Source: Paratrimastix pyriformis (Eukaryota; Preaxostyla; Paratrimastigidae). From it: DNA of 64,000 nucleotides. Location of the stretch: contig JAPMOS010000010.1 in the NCBI GenBank assembly GCA_027972325.1, forward strand, positions 124,001-188,000. The letters are read 5' to 3'. Below are positions 12,032 to 22,033 of this stretch, piece after piece; within the stretch, counting starts at the first letter, position 1, and the number at the start of each line of letters is the position of its first letter. The position numbers and the translations under genes were made by a program. The notes under the pieces were generated by a model, which saw nothing but the letters and a program-made list of their open reading frames with translations, had not been told where the DNA came from and made no database searches.

Positions 12032-12657
12032 ATGAAACATCACGTCTTGTGGTTCCTTGCAATCGCAGCAGTTGGGTGCCTCGCCCTGAGGTCCGCTTTT
12101 CCTTCTTCCGTGCGGGCTTCTTTGAATTCTCGACCAGGACCGATGACGACGAGGAGAACTGGGATGAATCTTCCCCCGAGCAGGGAGGGATGCTGATCAT
12201 CATGGTCCAAACACGGCCACGCCCACACTCGGTGATGGTGTCCGAGACAGAGCAGCAGACGAAGACGGACGATGATGATGATGATGACGATGATGATGAT
12301 GACGATGATGATGATGACGACGACGACGATGAGGACGAAGTGAAAGCTGGACAATCCCTGCTTTTCCCAACCATCAGACACTGCCGACGGGTGTCCGATC
12401 ACAAGTGGTTCGGTCTTCGCCGGTCTGCTTCTCCTCCGACTGAAATATCAACTCTGAATTTCCCAAGAATTGACATTGGCCGGTGCAAAGGCAGATGCTC
12501 TCGTGGAGCGCTCTGTGTGCCCGTGTTTGTGCCACGTCAGATTGGATCCCGCGTGATTCAGGTAGTTTCCAGCTGCAAATGCGGGGGCACTTTGGAGGAG
12601 CCTCGTCGTACTCTTGTTATGGGAGACGACGATATGGATGTTGATCAAGACGAGTAA
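12032..12657 (+). CDS. Small secreted protein with poly-Asp tract and cystine-knot-like domain
   Basis: The start at 12032 gives a clear signal peptide (MKHHVLWFLAIAAVGCLAL). A 47-bp intron (12091-12137, GTCCGCT...CCAG) joins AG to G, producing LRTDDDEENWDE in frame with the rest; without this intron the signal peptide and the C-terminus are in different frames. An acidic linker follows with a run of about 21 Asp residues, then a Cys-rich C-terminus: CKGRC (the CXGXC signature of cystine-knot cytokine-like folds), further single cysteines, and CKC. It ends in an acidic MGDDDMDVDQDE tail and a TAA stop. An optional second intron near 12203-12258 cannot be excluded. Likely exported. No ligand or function is inferred, and homology to animal cystine-knot factors is not claimed, only the cysteine pattern. 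Confidence 0.65.
12268..12333 (+). repeat. Coding GAT/GAC (poly-Asp) tract
   Basis: About 21 consecutive Asp codons mix GAT and GAC irregularly in a single frame. Synonymous variation without amino-acid change argues that the tract is translated as poly-Asp. Confidence 0.75.
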
Positions 12658-12874
12658 ACCTTTCTCGTTTCTTTTTTTTTTTTTTGAAATTTCAAAAAGT
12701 GCTACCATGCGGGCCCAACCTTTTGGGTTCACTTGGCTGTCTCTCCCAATTTGTTCTCGAGAAGGTGAAGCGTATCACATCGGCCAATTCGTTAGGTTCG
12801 GGTTTTTTATTAGGCCGTTTCATATCTTTTTCTCAGAGGAAGAGGTTCGAAGGAAGACCCGCGCCCTGAATCTG

Positions 12875-15800
12875 ATGGGCTGCGGAGAGGGCATGGTGGT
12901 CCAAACGGATGAGCTCATGAAGATCCGAGTCCAAAAGATTTTGGTTTTGGTGAACAATGAGTATGACTTCTTTCTTTTGGAGGTCTGGCCCCTCACCTCG
13001 TTCCGCCAGCCAACCCCCCCCCCCCCCCCCCCCATCCCAGGAGGACGGAGGGCTGGCCGAGCAGCTGCACAGCACCTTCATGGACCTCAACCTGACGCAC
13101 ATGCCCACCATGGTGCGGGCCGTTTCGCTGGACGAGGCCATCGCCAAGCTGCGCGGGGCCCACGAGACCTACGAGCTGGTCATCTCGGTGCACCCCTTCG
13201 CCGACGCGCAGATGCTCGAGACGACCCGCATCCTGCGCATACACGCCCGCACGCCCCACGTCTACTCGGTGGTGACGGACCTCCACGCGGGGACGGGCGC
13301 CCACACCCCGGGCACGCCGGCCGCCACCCCCGGGGGCGGGACGGACGGGGTCAACCCGGCCCTGGACACGAACAGCAAGGTGTTCCTCTGGAACGGGGAC
13401 CCCAAGCTGATGCTGTCCCTGATCAAGCTCACCGAGGACGCCCTCAACGTCGACGCCGACACCAAGGCCGGCGTCCGGGTCATCCTCTACGTCGAGGTCC
13501 GCCCGCCCAGCCTCATCCCCATCCCCATCCCGTCCCCACCCGTCCCCACCCCATCCCCATCCCCATCCCCATCCCCATCCCCGTCTTTGGCCGCCTGGGG
13601 CCTCTTCCCTCTGACCCAGCCTTTCGTTCGTGTGGCGTTTGGGGTTGGGGGCGCGTGGGGTCGTGCAGGACAACCCCAAGTACTACAGCGCCTACCTGCC
13701 GCTGCTGTACCACCAGCTGATGGACCGCACCGGCCGCGGGCAGGGCCTCAACCCCCGCCACATGCTCGCCCGCAAACGAACCCGGCCCAAGGTCGGCCTG
13801 CCGTGCCCTCCAATCCTCCGTCCTCCATCCATCCCTCCTCCTTCCCATTCCTCCATTCCTCCAACCGCACTCACGGACCTTCTCTGGGTGGCTGGGGCTG
13901 GCTGGGCGTGGGCCCCTCGGGCGGCGGGCAGGTGCTCTTCGCCAACACGTACCACGAGGCCGCCGCCTACGTGCAGCGCTACCGGACGGCCCTGCTGGGC
14001 ATCATCAGCGACATCGAGTTCCCCCTCGGGCCCCCGCAGCCCGCCCTCCCCCTCGCCATCCGGCCGGTCGGCTCCCGCCACCCCCCCCTCCCCCCCCCGC
14101 CCTCACCGCCCACTCCCTGGCCTTGACACATGATCGTTACTCTGTGGTGCTGTGCAGAGCCGCTCGGTGGCGCTCTTCTTCCCCGGCGCGGGCGCGACGG
14201 CCCTGTCGCCCCTGCCCCCGAGCCCCGAGGGCCCCCTGCTGGGGGCGGCGACACCCCCGGGCCCCAGCCCCAGCCCCCCGACCGGCACGGCCAGCACGGG
14301 CCCGGCGCACGGCTCGGGGGGCGGCTCGTTGGTGGGCATCTCGCCCCCGACCACGGGCCACGCCCTCTCGCCCATCCCCTGCTCGCCCTCGCCCGGCGCG
14401 CTGGCCGGCCTGGGCCTGAGCACGGGGACGACCCTCTTCCCGGGCACCGGGGGGACGGCCCTCTTTCCAGGGGCCGGCTCGCCCCTGCCGCCCTCGCCCT
14501 CGACCCACCCGCCCGCCCCGGCGCTCGGCCCGCATGCCCTGGCCTCACTGCTGGCGGCTGCTTCCCCGGCGCCCGTCCCCCTCGCGGCCGCCCCGCTGAT
14601 GGTCGCCATGCCCACATCCCCCGAGGGCGGCATCCTGATGGGCTCCGTCGGGCCCGCCCCCCGGGCGCCCGCCATGGGCAGCGTGGGCGCTGGCTCCGAG
14701 TGCGCGGGCTGCCCCGCCTCCGATTCGGAGTCGGACGACGAGGGCCCGGCCCCCATCCAGATCCTGGGCGCCCCCCCAGAGCCCGAGGTCCGCCTGGCCG
14801 CCCCTCTTTGCAGCTGCCGCCCCGCCAACGCCGCGGTTCTGATCGGCGTCCTGTTGCCCTTGCCTTGCCTTGCCTTGCCTTGCCTTGCCTTGCCTTGCCT
14901 TGCCTTGCCTTGCCGCATACGCGTGGGCTGGGTCGGGGCGGTCTGGACTTGCCTTGCCTTGCCTTGCCACATACGTGGGCTGGGTCGGGGCGGTCTGGCC
15001 GTGCCGGCGCAGGGCGCCTGCGAGGAGGCCCACGGGGGCTCCTGGGAGGACGAGCTGGGCCTGGAGCGGGACCCCGAGAGCCGCTCGCCCACCCCGCCCC
15101 CGCCCGACGCCCAGCAACCGCAGCCCCACGAGAGCGCCGCATGGTACCCGCCAAGCCCGGCCACCCCTGTCTCGGCCGCCTCGAGCGGCCTCTCGCCCGC
15201 CCGGGCGGCCCCGCCCCCGTCCGCCCTGAGCCCCGCCACGACGGCCGGCCTGCCGCCCCGCCACCCGCGCTCCCCGCCGCCCCAGGCTGAGGCGGCCCCA
15301 CATGCCGTCAGCTCGGTGGGCTCGCTGGTGCCTCTGGCGGGCGGCGGCCACGAGGGGCCGGCCCTGGTCGGGTCGGGCTCGACCTCGGCCATCCCCCGCA
15401 AGGGCAGCGCCATCTGGTCGTCGCCCGCCTTCGACCCCGTCTTCGGGGCCGCCGCCGCCGCCGCCGGAGCCGCCGCGACCTCGTCCGCCCCGCTGCCGCC
15501 CGCCTCGGCCTCGGCCTCGTTCGTGGCATCCTCCCTGGCCGCGGCCCTGGGGCTGCCCTCCCCAGCGGCCCTCAGCTCGGCGGGCCCGCCATCCTCGACG
15601 ACCCCCCTGAGCCAGCCGGGGCCCTCGCCCGCTCTGCTGGGCTCCGTCAGCACGGCCGCCACCACCAGCCCGATGGGGACCCCCGACGGCAGCCAGCAGC
15701 AGCAGGCGCCGGGCCCGGGGGCGCCCTCCGAGTCGGCCATCTGCCCCGACGCGGGCTTCCGGCTGCGGGGCCTGTGCCCCGACGTGGCGGTGCTCTTCAT

Positions 15801-17142
15801 CAGCTCGGCCGACCTCAGCAAGCAGCTCGAGGAGCTCCGCGCGGCCCGCTGGCGCCGCTGGCTGCACGCCCAGATGGCCGGCCAGGTCGGCCCTGCTCCC
15901 CGGCCCGCCCGCCCATCCCAGCCCGGCATTTGTCCCCATCTGACACGGCATTTGTCCCCATCTGACACGGCGTTTGTCCCCATCTGACACGGCGTTTGTC
16001 CCCATCTGACACGGCGTTTGTCCCCATCTGACCTCTGACACGGCGCCCCCGCCCTCTCTGCTTGGCTGCCCAGGAGGCCCTCGGGGGCCGGGCGGGGTGG
16101 GGCCTGGCGGCCGATGTGGGTGCGGGGGCGGGGTCCGCCATGCCGGTCGAGGAGCCCCGGGCCCTGGCGGCGTGGTGCCCGCCCGACCCGACGGACCTGC
16201 TCCTCCCGGGGGTCGACGGCCAGGACGGCGACGTCGTGGGCAAGGTCAGTACCCCGCCTCGCCGCGCCCGCCCCCTCGCCCCTCCACGCCCTGCCCCACC
16301 CCGCCCCCGCCGGCCCCTGCCGGCCCCCACCGGCCCCCGCCGACCCCCACTGACACGACACCCACTGACCCATCTCCTGCTGGCTGCTGGCGGACCCCGG
16401 GGCCTGTTGGGGGCGGCGGGTGGCTGTGCAGGAGTCGCCCACCATCCGGGACGCGATCGCCCGCTTCCTGGACGTGGACCTGTGCTTCGCCGAGGACTTC
16501 GTCTTCCGGCGGCCCGACGGGTCGGTGCTGACCATCGCCGACATGCGCGCCCCCGGGCCGGCGCCCCCCGGCTCGCCCATGCCGCCCGGGCTGCCCCAGC
16601 CGGCCCCCAGCATGGTCGCCTTCTGGCGCCAGCTGGCCGCCTCGGCCCAGGGCGGCGCCCCCCAGCAGCCCGGCGGCGGCCCCGGGGCTGGGCCGGCCAT
16701 CTCCCCGCAGACGCCCCTGACGACGGCCCTGGGGACGGGCCGCTACGCCTGCCTGCCGGGGGGCCTGTCCAAGGACCCGCTCCGGGTGATGTTGGACATG
16801 CTCGACTTCGTGCCCGACGAGTGCATCGCATTCCACGGGGCCCGCAACCACTTCAGGTCGGCACCAGCCCCCCACTCCATCCTCACCCTACCTTCTCACC
16901 CCCATCCGGCCTTGGCCCAGCAACTGGATGTACGCCCGGGGCGAGTTCGGCCTGGCGCTCTTCCTGCGGCAGTACCCGGGGACAGCTTCCACGGGGCCGA
17001 CCGGATCCGGGGCTTCCTGCGGCGGGCCATCCTGACCTACCTGGACAAGCACACCCGCGGCATGGCGACCACCTTCGACCCGGCCCTGCTGGGCGACAGC
17101 CGCTTCTTCATGAAGCTCGGCTCGGGCTCCCTCGGCGGCAAG

Positions 17143-17176
<34 letters not shown>

Positions 17177-20100
17177 AGACCGCACACCCGTGAGGAGGCG
17201 CCCCAGCCCCAGCCCCCAGCCCCAGCTCCCGCCATCCGACAGTCGCCACCCCGCCCCAGCTGGCTGACCATCGCGGACCTCCTGTGGGGTGGCCGCTTGT
17301 TGTGGGTCTGGGGCTGGCGCACAGGCACGTGGGCTGCTCTTCCTGGAGCACACCCTGCCCGGGCTGGAGCAGTCGCTGGAGGGCTTCCTGGGGGCCCACA
17401 CGAGCACCCCCTTCGACTTCCTGGTGGCCACCCCGCGCACCCTGGTCCTGCCCACCAACATCTTCGAGTGCTTCGTCCGCGACCACCACCTGCAGTTCCT
17501 CTGCGAGTTCCCGGCCGCCCCCAAGACCGGCCCCCAGGCGGCCCCCGCCACCCCCGGGGGCAGCGCGGGACCGCCGGGCGGGTGGGACGGCGAGGAGAGC
17601 CTGGCCCTGGCCCGGTTGGACGACCGTACCGTCGAGCAGCTCTTCCTCGCACACGAGGCCCGTCCCCCATCCTTCCCCCAGCTGCTGCTGCCCGCTGCTG
17701 CCCGCTGCTGCCCGCTGCTGCCCGCTGCTGCCCGCTGCCTGCTGCTTTGCCGCGTTGAGCCGGGGGCTGGGTCGCCACACACTCGGGATGTTCACGAGGG
17801 GACGCACGGGCCGGGTGGGTCGGCTGCAGCTGCCCGAGGTGCTGCTGGCCAGCCTGCGGGACTTCCTCGGCCAGATGGAGGCCCCGCTGGCCGTGCGCAG
17901 CTCGAGCATGTTCGAGGACTCCCGCCGCGAGCCCCTCTCGGGCATCTACGGTCCGCCCGGCGCCCCTCGGCCGCCCGGAGGGCCTTCGCCTCATCGCCAT
18001 CATCCCAACATTCTCTCCTGCCCCACCCCGCTCGGCCCTGGCTCGGTCGGTCCGCCCCCGCAGCGACCTACCTGCTGCCCAACTCGCAGCCCGACCTGGG
18101 GCGCCGCCTGGGGGAGCTCTCCAGGGCCATCCGCCTCGTCTACGCCTCGACCTACTGCAACGCGGCCCGAAGGTGCGCCCGCCAGCCGCCGTCTCGCGCT
18201 CCCGCCTCGCCCGTTTTGCCTGCCCCGCCGTCTCATGGCCCCCCATGCCTTGGCCCCGCAGCTACCGGACGGCGGTGGGGATCAACGGGACCACCGAGTC
18301 GATGGCGGTCATCATCCAGGAAGTGGCCGGCTCGCTGCACCGGGGGCCGCTTCTACCCGGACATGTCGGGCCTGGCACGGTCGCGCAACTTCTACTGCCT
18401 CGACGGCATGAAGCCCTCCGTCCGCAACCCGCCCCGCCCCCGCCCCGCCCCGCCCCGCCCCCGCCCCGCCCCGCCCCACGGCACGGCCCCCACGGCCCCC
18501 ACGGCCCCACGGCCCCCACGGCCCCCACGGCCCCACGGCCCCACGGCCCCCACGGCCCCCACGGCCCCCACGGCCCCCACGGCCCCCACGGCCCCCACGG
18601 CCCCCACGGCCCCTGACTGCCCGGGTGGCGCTGGGGGCGTCGGGGGATCGCAGGATGGCATCGCGACGGTGGTGCTGGGGCTGGGCGGGGGCGACGGGGC
18701 GACGGGGCTCAAGTTCTGCCCGGGCAACACGAGCCGCTCGTTCGCCCACACGGCCCAGGAGAAGATGCGCCAGGCCCAGCAGACCTTCGCCGCCCTCCAG
18801 GTCGCCACCCCCTCCCGCCCCCTCTGCCCCCTCGTGTCTGGTGCCCCCTCTGCCCCTCGTGTCTGGCCCCTCGTGTCTGGTGCCCCCTCTGCCCCCTCAT
18901 GTCTGGCCGTGATTGGATTGTCGCCCATCGTGACTTCGCTGCCCCGCCGACTGGCCCCTTGGTGGCGGTGGGGGGTGGTGGCGGGCGACCAGGTGGGCGA
19001 GGCGGCCACGGCCCCGACCGACCCGGCCGACCTGCGGGCCCACGTGCGCCCGTACGGGATGCCCCAGGCCGAGGAGGACGGGGTCCTGGGGCTGGTCGGA
19101 TCGTACTACGACCTCAACGAGGGCGCGCTGAAGTCCTACTGGCGCGGCTGCCCGGCGGGGCCACGGGTGGTGACCTTCACCCGCCAGATCGAGCTGGCAC
19201 AGTACAGCACCTTCCCCCTGCCCGCCATCCTGCACCACCTCCTCCAGAAGGTTCCGCCCCGCCCCGCCCCGCCCCGCCCCGCCCCGCCCCGCCCGCCCCG
19301 CCCCGCCCCGCCCCGCCCCGCCCCGCCCCGCCCCGCCCACCCCCACCTTGCCCCCGTGTCGCCTTGTCCAGACCCCGATTGTCAGAGCCCGCGAATGCTC
19401 ACAATCCCGATCGCTGTCGGTCCCCCTGCGCGCAGGGGGAGGCCGCCGTGGGGGGCCCGGTCGAGATCGAGTTTGCCGTCAACCTGGCCCCCGACCGACC
19501 CCTCCGCGGGGGCACGGGGACCTTCATCGACCGGACCCGCAGCCCCGCGGCCCCGGCCTCCTCGCCCGCGGTGCCGCCCGAGCTGATCCTGCTGCAGATG
19601 CGGCCCCTCGTCATCCAGGCCGGCCCGGCCGTCTCGGCCCGCACCCTCGCCCGGGCCGGCGGGCTGCCCCGGGGCCCTCTTCGCCCGCTCCCACCTGGCG
19701 CTGGGCCACGGCCTCTACGAGCCCATCCACGACATCCTCGTCCGCACCCGCCCCCAACCGCCACGCCCGCCCACTTGCCTCACACACGCACATCCACTGC
19801 CCATCCCGGGGCAGCGGTCGTGGTGAGACGTCACCGCTCATGGCGGGGCCGGGGCGGGGCGGGGCGCGGGCGGGCCGGGCGGGGCGGGGCGGGGCGGGGC
19901 GGGCGGGCGGGGCGGGCGGGGCGGGGCGGGGCGGGGCGGGGCGGGGCGGGGCGGCGGAGGCAGGTGGTCAAGCGGGCGGGCTTCGATCCCATGGCCACCC
20001 GGGCGATCGCCGAGGAAGTGGGCCGGCTCAACGAGGCCCTGCTGCAGGCCGGGCTGCCCTACATGGCCATCGGGATGGGCCGCTGGGGCACCAGCCAGCC

Positions 20101-20491
20101 CTCGCTGGGCATCCCGGTCAAGTGGGACCAGGTGCGCGGCGCCCGGGTGCTGGTCGAGACGGGCACGGCCGCCTTCGTGATCGACCCCTCCTCGGGGACC
20201 CACTTCCTGGACCACGTCATGCAGCACCGCATCCCGGTCCTCTACGTGCAGCCCCTGCCCGACGGCAGCGGGCCCGAGCCCGACTGGCTCGACTGGGGGC
20301 CCATCGAGGCGGCCCTGCTGCCCGGCGGCCCGGCCGCGGCCGCGGCGGGCTTCACGGTGGTCTCCGAGGGGCCCCACGTGGCCCACCTGCGGTGCCCCGA
20401 GCCGCTCACGGTGGCCGTCGACGGGACCCAGCGCCGGGCCGTCATCGTCCGGGGCCAGCAGGCCCTGGCGGACATCATGACCCAGCCATGA
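12875..20491 (+). CDS. REC-like plus PEP-synthase-type ATP-grasp protein, intron-rich, bacterial family
   Basis: Seventeen exons were traced: 12875-12982, 13041-13496, 13669-13791, 13932-14066, 14158-14787, 15013-15885, 16074-16244, 16432-16856, 16921-17142, 17325-17657, 17830-17950, 18064-18172, 18262-18419, 18654-18800, 18993-19250, 19436-19739, 19964-20491. ATGs at 12893 or 12917 are alternative starts. The N-terminus is a degenerate receiver domain (KILVLVNNEYDFFLLE, no phospho-Asp). A second receiver-like unit (GIISDIEF ... CPDVAVLFISSAD) is split by about 450 residues of Ser/Pro/Gly-rich insert. Next come FVFRRPDG, NHFSNWMYARGEF and the PEP/pyruvate-binding ATP-grasp core: GGKARGLLFLEH, LAVRSSSMFEDS, GIYATYLLPNSQPDL, MAVIIQEV, GPVEIEFAVNL, LLQMRPLVI, IGMGRWGTSQPSLGIPVKW. 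There is no phosphohistidine swivelling domain. Bacterial homologues share this order. Three apparent one-base slips lie in G runs (16978-16981, 18342-18346, 19671-19674). Substrate unknown. Confidence 0.85.
13499..13582. repeat. CCCATCCCCAT-type microsatellite in intron
   Basis: A pyrimidine-rich CATCCC repeat lies in the intron 13497-13668, right after its GTCCGCCC donor. Confidence 0.75.
14788..15012 (+). repeat. Intron with two CCTTG pentamer arrays
   Basis: This intron (GTCCGCC...GCGCAG) holds a (CCTTG)n array at about 14855-14914 and a shorter one at 14949-14970, with a near-duplicate flank (CATACGTGGGCTGGGTCGGG-like) after each. The whole intron stays open in frame by chance, but the exon join PPEPE to GACEEAHGG is phase 0. 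Confidence 0.75.
15886..16073 (+). repeat. Intron with five copies of a 22-bp unit
   Basis: About five tandem 22-bp units contain TTTGTCCCCAT and CTGACACGGC (about 15930-16043). Every unit carries CTGAC, a good branch-site match. The intron ends CCCAG before exon EALGGRAGW. Confidence 0.75.
17658..17829 (+). other. GC-AG intron with CCCGCTGCTG repeat
   Basis: The exon joins VEQLFLAHE to LPEVLLASLRDFLGQM, matching bacterial homologues only if the intron starts with GC (GAG then GCCCGTCC) and ends CTGCAG. No GT donor in the right phase is available nearby. A CCCGCTG microsatellite occupies 17690-17745. Confidence 0.6.
18420..18653 (+). repeat. Intron of CCCCG and CGGCCCCCA repeats
   Basis: The intron joins GMKPS to DGIATVVLGLGGG. 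It is filled by CCCCGCC units (18430-18475) and a 9-bp CCCACGGCC unit (18480-18612). Confidence 0.8.
19251..19435 (+). repeat. Intron with CCCCG pentamer array
   Basis: A (CCCCG)n array covers about 19256-19336, right after a GTTCCGCC donor. The next intron (19740-19963) carries the complementary GGGGC array at about 19850-19955. Confidence 0.8.
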
Positions 20492-20952
20492 CCCCCACCC
20501 CCCTTAAGGGGTGGCCGGCCGTTGGCCGCACAGCATTATTTCCATCCCATCCCGACTTCCATCCCGACTTCCATCCCGACTTCCATCCCGACTTCCATCC
20601 CGCCTCCCATCCCGACTTCCATCCCGCCTTCTCCCGCCTTCCTCGCCTCCCATCCCGCCTCCCATACCGCCTTCCTGTTTTATACATCCTCCCTCATCCC
20701 CATCCCATCCCCATCCCCAGCAGCACATTCCCACCCGGGATCCTCTCCTCTTTGGTGGGTGGGGTGCCCGACGGCTCCATTCGAAGGGTGCGTGCGATCG
20801 CCTGTTGGCGATGATGTGTGGCGCATACAACGCAACCAAGAGCGTCTTCCCTGTCCGCCCGTCCGCTTGTCCGCCCCCCCCGTGCGCCCGTGCGCCCGTT
20901 CGCCCGCCGTTCGCCCGCCGTTCGCCCGCCGTTCGCCCGTTCGCCCGTCCGA
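20492..20952. repeat. Convergent spacer with CATCCCGACTTC tandem array
   Basis: This is non-coding spacer between two 3' ends. It contains about eight copies of a 12-bp unit CATCCCGACTTC (20545-20620) with decayed copies to 20720, then a CCGTTCGCCCG array at 20895-20950. No gene is seen. Confidence 0.75.
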
Positions 20953-21981
20953 TCACCACTGGTCGTCGAAGAGGCTCAGGGGCGCCAGCCTGAGGGCCTG
21001 GTCGCGGTCCCGGTCGCGCTCCTGGGCCAGCCGGGCCTGGTGGGCCTCCTCCCGCTCGGCCTCGGTGGGCGGGGGCGGCGCCACCTCCACCGCCCCGAAG
21101 GCCTCCCGCCACTGGTCCTCCCAGCTCTGGGTCAGGTGGGCGCCGAGTCATGAGCGCCGGGGTTATGGCTGCGAGGGGGCGGGTGCGGACCTGGGCCTCG
21201 AAGCGCCAGTACTGGGTCAGGCTGCCGTAGTTGGTCAGCCCCAGCCCGTCGGGCTCGCTGGCGAAGGCGCCGCCCTCGGGCAGGGTCACCGCCACCCCGT
21301 ACACGAACTCGTTCTGCGTCCATATGAGGGTGTTCTTCCCCAGGAATCCGTCCTGCCACAAAGAAGGGGCGTCAGCATCGGACGGGAGGCTTCGGGTGGC
21401 TGGCGACGGACCTCTTGGCAGTGGGGGCACTCGGGGGTCCCCTGCGGCATCACCAACCTGGGGGATGGGAGACAATTGATGGAACGCGCCCATGCATAAT
21501 GAAAGCGCAGACGCCTTGTCGTGCCTCACGTAGTTCTCGAGATCGTAGAGGTAGAGCTGCGAGGCGAGGGGTAAGGTCGGGGGCGGGGCGAGGCGACGCA
21601 GACTGGGAGGAGAAGCCCAAGAGACGGAGAAAAGACGGCAACGCAAACCCCTTCCTCGCCCTCGCGCCAAGGGCTGTCGATATAAAATAATCTGAAGTAG
21701 AAGTCCGTTATAATGGGAACCATGGCTGGCAAAAGGTCATCCCGCCAAAAACACGGCAAAAACGCATCAACTTGAACAAATTCCGAAAGAGGCTGCTGTT
21801 TTATGAGTGTAGAAAGTTCAATCGGGGGCTGTGCGGGACTCGGTAGATCTGGAGAGACAAAAAACTCATCTGGGCTCCTGCCAGTCGTCCTCCAATAAGA
21901 TGCGATTGTTATGGCAATCTTCGAGAAAATCGGCTGTCGTCGCTCGCTCACTCGAATCGCATGCTGCTGTGGCCGAGACAT
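20953..21981 (-). CDS. Unrecognised protein with CPHC motif and two microexons
   Basis: The start at complement 21981 (MSRPQQHAIR) is inferred; the 5' exon structure is uncertain. Supported exons: a region with LPAMVPIITDFYFRLFYIDS, a 27-bp exon at 21530-21556 (LYLYDLENY), a 30-bp exon at 21412-21441 (GTPECPHCQE), 21191-21353 (from DGFLGKNTLIWTQNEFVYG to LTQYWRFEAQ) and 20953-21126 (from SWEDQWREAFG to the end, LSLFDDQW). All joins are phase 0. The single CPHC pair could be half of a zinc site. The C-terminus is a charged helix. I do not recognise the family and infer no function. It is head to head with the next gene, 52 bp apart. Confidence 0.6.
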
Positions 21982-22033
21982 TGCGGCTTTGACAGGATGT
22001 GGTGGCTCTTCAGCCTATCCCCAACACAACGCG
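21982..22033. promoter_or_regulatory. Bidirectional promoter region (52 bp)
   Basis: The shortest head-to-head spacer in the window, between the inferred starts at 21981 (minus) and 22034 (plus). No recognised motif. Either start could lie slightly further inside its gene. Confidence 0.35.

Noticed and set aside
12841-12862. GGTTCGAAGG string resembling a tRNA B box
   Set aside because: No A box, acceptor stem or anticodon arm can be built around it; it sits just upstream of the REC/ATP-grasp start.
12917-12982. Idea that the REC/ATP-grasp gene is a bacterial contaminant contig
   Set aside because: It is interrupted by about sixteen introns with the same GTCCGC donors as its neighbours and is flanked by eukaryotic genes on one continuous sequence.
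15930-16043. Regularly spaced 22-bp units resembling a CRISPR array
   Set aside because: The units are directly tandem with no unique spacers, lie in an intron, and have no cas genes nearby in an otherwise eukaryotic setting.
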